Of a stretch of DNA of 64,000 nt, positions 58,469-64,000 are shown in pieces. The translations under genes and the position numbers were made by a program. Under the pieces are notes generated by a model. That model was not told the origin of the DNA. It did not search any database and was given only the letters and a program-made list of their open reading frames with translations. Every line of letters starts with the position of its first letter. Positions within the stretch are counted from its first letter, which is position 1. The stretch covers positions 100,360,626-100,424,625 of the forward strand of contig NC_081840.1 in NCBI RefSeq assembly GCF_963259705.1, read 5' to 3'. The stretch is from Myotis daubentonii (lineage: Eukaryota > Chordata > Mammalia > Chiroptera > Vespertilionidae).

Positions 58469-58789
58469 CTAGGGGCCTGGTGCACGAACTCGTGTACGGG
58501 TGGGGTCCCTTGACCTGGCCAGCAATTGGGGCCAATTGGGGCCATGGGAGGTTGGCTGTTGGGCAGAGGGGCTGCGGGAGGTTGGTGGGCAGGGGGGAGG
58601 GGCCACAGGAGGTTGGCTGCCCTGATTGGGGCCATCAGGCCAGCTGGCCAGGGGGAGGGGGGGCTGGCAGGGGGCAGGGGCCATGGGAGGTTGGCTGTGG
58701 GAGCCCCTGCATTGAGTGTCTGCCTTCTGGTGGTCAGTGCGCATCATAGTGACTGGTCGTTTGGTTGCTTAGACTTTTATATATATAGA
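58469..58789 (-). mobile_element. HeliBat-type Helitron (321 bp)
   Basis: CTAG at 58469-58472, hairpin GTGCACGAACTCGTGTAC at 58480-58497 and minus-strand 5' end TCTATATATATAAAAGTC at 58789 with T at 58790. The interior is G-rich on the plus strand (GGGGCCATGGGAGGTTGGCTG units). The 88-101 codon frames on both strands translate this repeat. Confidence 0.9.
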
Positions 58790-58959
58790 TGATGCACATT
58801 AGAAACTTTAGATCAACCACTAAAAAAAGAGGCTTAATAGTAAGTCAATAATGAAGATAAGATGCAATCATTAAAAATACTTAGTTCACAGGAAGGCAGA
58901 TAAAGAGAAAAATAGAAACATAGAAAAGGTGGAACAAACTGAAAAGAGATAGCAAGATG

Positions 58960-60925
58960 ACAGGTTTAAAATCCAATGACATAATTAAATATATTAAATA
59001 TATATGTCTAACACTGCAGTTGAAAGGCAGAGATTGTCATTTTGTGGGAAAATGCAAGACTCAATCACATGTTGTCTACAAGAAATCCATTTTATGTGCA
59101 GACACAGGTAGCTTAAAAATGATGAAAAAGATATTTCATGCAAACAATAATCAAGAGTAAAGCTGAAATGGCTTTGTTATTATCAAACAGAATAGATTGC
59201 AGAGAAAGAAATATTATCAGAAATTATATGAGATAAAGAGGGCCATTTCATAATTATAAAGAAGTCAATTCATCATGAGAATATAATAAAACTAAATGTA
59301 AATGCACTCATTAGCAGAGAGAGCTTCAAAATACATGAAGCAAAAACTAGTAGAAGTTAAAGGAAAAATGGACAAGTACTCAATTGCAGTTGGAAATTTC
59401 AACACTCCTTTCTTAGTAACTGCTAGAACAAATAGAAAATCAGTAATTATCTAGAAAACTTGAAAACACTATCAACCAACTTGACCTAAATGAACATTTA
59501 TAAGTGATTAATTGATCACTTAGATCCACACAACAACAATAGGACTACATGTCTTTTAGGGCACAGAGACCATTCACCAAGGTAAACAATATCATAAGTC
59601 TCAATAAATTTAGAAGAATTGGAATTATACAAACTACCTTATTTGAACATAATATACTTGTTCACATTACAATAAATAAATAACAAAAATATATTTAGAA
59701 TATTAGCAAATATTCAAATTTTTAAGAAAACACTATTAAATAACCCGTAAGTCAAAGAAAAAGCATTTTTAACTGAATGAAAATGAAAATGCAACAAAGC
59801 AACATTTATGGAATATAGCCAAAGCAGTGCCTAGAGGAAAATTAGTAGCATTAAATGTTTATATTAGAAAATAAAAGTCTCAAATTAATTAACTATGTAT
59901 CCAACTTAAGAAAGCAAAAACAGGAGCAAATTAAAACCAAAGTAAACAAAAGGAAAGAAATAATAAAAGTAACAGCAGACATCAATGAAATAGAAATAAA
60001 AAGGAAACTTTAAAATAAAATAAAAATCAATAAAGCCAAAAGTTGGTTATTTGGAAAGATTGTTAAACTGGTAAGCATTTAGCTATACTGATTAGAGGGG
60101 AAAATAAAAAATAAAAAAAGACAAATTACCAATGACATAAATTAAAGAGAAGCTATCACTACAGATGTAGCATTATTAAGGATAAAATAAGAAAATATTA
60201 TAAACAATTTTAAATAGCGTGTTTGTATAAGAATCCTGGGAACTAACTTCAGAATATTCAGACTCTAAACTTCAGTCATTGATTTTTTTTTTTTTTTAGA
60301 GAGAGTGGAAGGAGGGATGAAAGGGAAGGAAAAGAAGGGAGGGAGGGAGGGAGGGAGGGAGGGGAGGAGGAAGGGGAGGAGAGGGCAGAGGAGGGGAGGG
60401 GAGGGGAGGGGAGGGGAGGGGAGGAGGGAAGGGAAGGAAGGAAGAAGGCAAGCAAGCTAGTTAGCTCCAGGCCCAGATGGATTCACTAGTGAATTCTAGT
60501 ACATTTTCAAGAAATAAATAGTATTCATTCTACACAAACTTTATCAACCAGCTAAAGGGCATGTATGGAAACCTGAAACTAATATCACATTTAATGATAG
60601 AAAAATGAATGATTGGGAACAAGACAAGAATGTTCACTCATACTATCTCCATTTAATATTCATTGGGGTATCTAGCCAAGGAAATTAAGCAACAACAAAA
60701 AATAAAATGCATATAGATAATATGACTATCTATGTAGAAAAACCTAAGGAATCTACAAAAAAATCTGCTATAAATAATAATTTTAACAAAGTGTCAGAAT
60801 TAAAGATCAAGATACAAAATATAAGAACTAAACAGTTTGAAATTGATAAACAATACTATTCATAGTGGCATCAAAATGTATGAAGTACTTAGGGAGAGAT
60901 TTAATAAAACATACCAGGCCATCAC
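58960..60925 (+). mobile_element. Old L1 (L1M type) ORF2, sense
   Basis: Endonuclease-side blocks appear: TTGTCTACAAGAAATCCATTT near 59072; GAAAATGGACAAGTACTC near 59363; AAGCAGTGCCTAGAGGAAAATT near 59823; CAATAAAGCCAAAAGTTGGTT near 60028. After the purine tract come CAGGCCCAGATGGATTC (60468) and the reverse transcriptase region to about 60925. No frame exceeds 70 codons. Confidence 0.75.
60283..60450. repeat. Long purine tract, probably from a VES SINE tail
   Basis: T15-16 followed by AGAGAGAGTGGAAGG and then GGGA/GGAA arrays, about 150 bp of almost pure purine. The T run plus AGAGAGAGTGG start matches the antisense VES 3' end (compare 54185-54255), so a truncated SINE whose CT-rich part expanded is the likely origin. 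It has strong G-quadruplex and triplex potential. Confidence 0.8.
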
Positions 60926-61165
60926 TTGACCAGTTTCAAGGTCATTGCCAGAGTGGACTATGCCAGTCTACATATAGAGAACTTTTCAATTCCCTCCCCT
61001 GGATCTCTTTTTTCTGTTTCCCTTCTCCCTTCTTATAAAAACCTCTTTGAGTCATGAGCCTGCCATCTTCTCATGTCGCCAACACCTGAATAAATCACTT
61101 TCCTTTTACAGGCCCTTGTCTCTCAAGTTTGGGTTTCATAGTGCCAGGCAGCTGAACTTGGGTTC
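60926..61165 (+). mobile_element. LTR 3' half
   Basis: TATAAAA at 61034-61040, AATAAA at 61089-61094 and a U5-like end CTCAAGTTTGGGTTTCATAG. TATA, polyadenylation signal and spacing fit an ERV LTR; U3 is mostly missing. Confidence 0.5.
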
Positions 61166-61189
61166 CAGTTAAAAGAGGGCTTTGCAAGT

Positions 61190-61490
61190 ACAATTAAGGG
61201 TTCAGATGCTAAGATGGGGAGATTATTCTAGATTTTCTGGTGGGCCCAATGTAATTATGTTATTCTTTAAAAATTGAGAATCGTTCTCTGTTGTGGTCAG
61301 ACAGAGATGTAATGGTGGAAGATGAGTTATAAATGTGATGTGATAAGGATTGACAGACCATTGATAGTCTTAAAGACGGAGGAAGAGGGCCAGAAGACAA
61401 TTTGCAGCAAATAAATGGATCCTCCAGTGAGCCTTCTAAACTACTAAATTTGTGTTGTTTAAGCCATAAATTTGTGGTAACTTGTCATGG
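61190..61490 (+). mobile_element. MaLR/ERVL-type LTR remnant
   Basis: GGGCCCAATGTAATTATGTT near 61242, GATGTAATGGTGGAAGATGAG near 61307 and the closing AAATTTGTGTTGTTTAAGCC, ATTTGTGGTAACTTGT (61446-61485) are typical of these old mammalian LTRs. Confidence 0.65.
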
Positions 61491-61494
61491 GAGT

Positions 61495-62170
61495 ATATCA
61501 AGTGCTGGTAAAGATATGGGAGAATTGGGATTCTCAGACACCAGTGATGAAATACAGGATGGTATAGCCACTTTGGAAAATATTTTGGCAGTTTATTGTA
61601 AATTAAACAAAAACTTACCTTGCAACCCAGGATTATCATTCCTAGATATTAGCCCACTAGAAATGAAAACACAAAGACTTTTTATAATGTTCACTGCAGC
61701 TTTACTCATAGTAGCTAAAACCTAAAAAAATCTAAATGTTCATCAACTGACAAATGTCAATCAACTGGTAAATGAATAAAAAAGCTGTGATACCTCTCAC
61801 CAATAAAAAAGGAATAAACTACTGATGCACACAACAATATGGACACATCTCAGACAGTGTCATGCTAAGTGAAACAAGGCAAACCCCCCACAAAGCAGTT
61901 CATGCCTTGTGATTCTATTTATATAAAATTCTAGAAAAATAAAACTATAGTTACTACAAGTAGGTCAGTAGTTACCAGAGGTGAATAGAATGGAAGGAGA
62001 GGATTGACTGAAAGTGGGCAAAAAGGACATTTTAGTGGTAATGGTCATATTCTGTTTTGTGACTTTGGTAGTTGCACAATAGGAAACTTAAAATTCATCA
62101 AAATGTATACTAATAACTTTGTAAATTTACTGTATGTAATTTAAACCTCAGTAGAGCTGATTTAAAAGGA
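61495..62170 (+). mobile_element. Old L1 3' end, sense
   Basis: Contains GATGGTATAGCCACTTTGGA, CCAGGATTATCATTCCTAG, GTCATGCTAAGTGAAACAAG and a 3' UTR with TAGTTACCAGAGGTGAATAG. The 107-codon frame at 61402-61725 is a chance ORF2-derived reading that starts in the upstream LTR. Confidence 0.75.
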
Positions 62171-62283
62171 ATAAAAATGATGGGGTTAAGTCATCATCCC
62201 CCCAAAATAATGAAAAAATAATCTGCTAATTTAATCTGTTTAAATGTATTATGATTAGTGATGTATTTGAATTTATTTCATTA

Positions 62284-62742
62284 CTAGTGGCCCGGTGCAC
62301 GAAATTCGTGTGTGTGTGTTGTGGGGAATTCCTCAGCCTGGCCTGCACCCTCTCCAATCTGGGACCTCTCGGGGGATGTCCAACTGCCAGTGAGATCAGG
62401 CCTAAACCAGCAGTTGAACATCCCTCTCGCAATCTGGGACTGCTGGTTCCTAACTGCTCACCTGCCTGCCTGCTTGATTGCCCCTAACCACTCTGCCTGC
62501 TGGCCTGCTCACCCCTAACTGCCCCCCACCTGCCGGCCTGCTTGCCCCCAACTGGTCCCTCCTGCCAGCCTGCTTGCCCCCAACTTCCCCCCTGCCGGCC
62601 TAATCACCCCCAACTTCCTGCCCCTCCTGGCCTGATTGCCCCTAACCGCCTCTGCCTTAGCCCCGCCACCATGGCTTTGTCAAGAAGGACGTCTGGAAGG
62701 TCTCCCAGTCTAATTAGCATATTACCTTTTTATTAGTATAGA
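62284..62742 (-). mobile_element. HeliBat-type Helitron (459 bp)
   Basis: CTAG at 62284-62287 after A, hairpin GTGCACGAAATTCGTG, the family block GGGACCTCTCGGGGGATGTCC, then CCCCTAACTGCC repeats, and the minus-strand 5' end TCTATACTAATAAAAAGG at 62742 followed by T. The same subfamily as the copy at 1-357, whose missing 3' end should look like this one. Confidence 0.93.
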
Positions 62743-63350
62743 TGATATTTTATACTTTTTATTTACCATGATTTTCCTTTTTTTCTTATTCTCTTTGCTT
62801 GTCTTCTCTTGAAGTAATCAGATTTTCATTATTCCTCTTTCTTCCCAACAGTGGTTTAGAAGTTACATATCTAATTTTACTATGGTGGTGTTTACTCTTA
62901 AAATATCAACAGTCATATTGATTTAACAAGATCTAATGTTAAGTTATAGTCTTAATCTCCATGGAACAATACAAGAATTTTAAAATCCCTTAACTCTTGC
63001 CTCCTTATCCAATCTTACCCGTTACTATGATCTACTATTTCAATTCATCTTGTTGTTAGACCCCCTAATAAGTCATTATTGTTGTTGTTCTTTTACATAG
63101 TACCTGTTTAGACTTGCCCACATATTTTCTTGTTTATTTGCTCAATATTGCTTCTTATATCCTACTTCCTTCCTGTCCGAGCACAGTAGGAGCACTACTA
63201 GGCTTTGCTGGTCTGAGTTGCTCTGAGTCCATGTATTCTTCTAAATTCTTCCCAACTATGCCAGGGCTGCTTCCTGTTTGAACCCTGTACTAACTATTGG
63301 GAACTTAGTCCAAGTTGCTCCTTTATCCTCTGCTCACTAGTTACAGGTAT
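62743..63350. other. AT-rich sequence, no gene recognised
   Basis: Could be decayed antisense L1, but no diagnostic block is visible. Confidence 0.35.
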
Positions 63351-64000
63351 TGGGTCCGAGCCCCCTGCCTGGGGCTGGACCTCCTAGGACGCTGGGTCTT
63401 AGACTGAGAAGCCATGAGAAGTTATGGGTGTATAAGAATCAGTCTTTATTGCAGAAGCCAATGGCCACATGGCCATCAGACAAGACAGTCCTTCAGAGCA
63501 ATTCCATATAGGGAGCCATACACCAGCTGGTAAATACATATCTCTCCTACAAAGCAGCATTAATCTCTGTACCCACAGTTATTATCTGAGCAGCTGCACA
63601 CTCCCTCTAAACTTACATTGTAGCAGTACCTGAGCTCTCTCTTAGAGCTACAGCCTCATTAGCCTCTCTGGCTCAGCAGCTTCTCGTGTCTCTCCTGCCT
63701 AGCACACTATAGTTGGTTAATATGGTAGCTATATCTGAGCTCTCTATGAGCTCTTCACCTTACATCATAGCAGTACCAGCTCTCAGCTCTGTCTTGTTCC
63801 AGCTTCATCTTTTTCACACTCCTTCAGACTAGATGATAGTAACCTATATATTACTCCTTAGACAAAGTAGTAAGAGTTCAATTTCCTTCTTACTTAGATA
63901 CATTTTTTGGTAATTCTTTTAATGTCTGTGAGTGGCAAACTCTCTGTTATTTGTTAACTAAAACTGCCTTGATTTTTCCTTATTCTTGAGTAATATAACT
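63351..64000 (-). mobile_element. ERV LTR, antisense (cut by window edge)
   Basis: On the minus strand the segment ends CCAGGCAGGGGGCTCGGACCCA at 63351, preceded by a polyadenylation signal AATAAA (plus 63443-63448) about 95 bp upstream. The region to the right has several imperfect short repeats (GAGCTCTCT, TAGCAGTACC) as in U3. Its 5' end lies outside the window or was not found. Confidence 0.45.

Noticed and set aside
58444..58792. Glycine/tryptophan-rich frames of about 90-100 codons on both strands
   Set aside because: Both strands are open only because of the repetitive G-rich Helitron interior.
1..64000. Host gene, operon or an autonomous novel defence or mobile system
   Set aside because: No coherent coding sequence other than transposon and retroviral remnants was found on either strand; the novelty here lies in rearrangement footprints, not in a new gene system.

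Overview
The window reads as a gene desert in the genome of a bat of the family Vespertilionidae (Myotis/Eptesicus/Pipistrellus type). Four signals point to this: many tRNA-derived VES-type SINEs; many HeliBat-type Helitrons (5' TC, 3' hairpin plus CTAG, inserted between A and T); bat-style LINE-1 elements; and a SPIN hAT element. I found no convincing host protein-coding gene, no structural RNA gene and no bacterial or viral genome. Nearly all long reading frames are decayed transposon ORFs, minisatellite or microsatellite translations, or shadows.

Layout. 0-2 kb: a Helitron next to an endogenous retrovirus (ERV) remnant consisting of env and a 3' LTR. 2-15 kb: mostly non-repetitive sequence with ancient MIR, L2 and L1 pieces, two VES SINEs, a small hAT element with a perfect 8-bp target-site duplication (TSD), and a 1-kb Helitron built round a minisatellite. 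15.1-22.7 kb: a near-full-length sense L1 with a 13-bp TSD that hosts a younger L1. 23.3-32.0 kb: an old sense L1 that hosts a possible retrocopy, an antisense ORF1-only L1, a solo LTR, a younger 5'-truncated L1 and a Helitron. 32-41.9 kb: several LTRs, VES SINEs, a head-to-head Helitron pair, MIR and non-repetitive sequence. 41.9-44.5 kb: a second ORF1-only L1 with a 14-bp TSD. 44.7-45.6 kb: a Helitron abutting a VES. 46.2-54.1 kb: a nearly 8-kb antisense full-length L1 with a 13-bp TSD, carrying a VES and a SPIN element. 54-62.7 kb: old L1 copies, three more VES SINEs, three Helitrons and LTR pieces. 63.35-64 kb: another LTR running off the edge.

No set of genes works together here. What can be read is a history of transposition. 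The most unusual signals are two footprints of local template switching. One is a 152-bp inverted copy of a unique L1-in-L1 junction placed inside a neighbouring Helitron. The other is a 65-bp direct copy of old L1 sequence placed inside a VES SINE 1.7 kb away. Other notable items are two ORF1-only (HAL1-like) L1 copies with TSDs, a SPIN element, and an ERV 3' LTR with a small ORF that crosses from upstream of the polypurine tract into U3. Family names rest on remembered consensus features; no database search was run.
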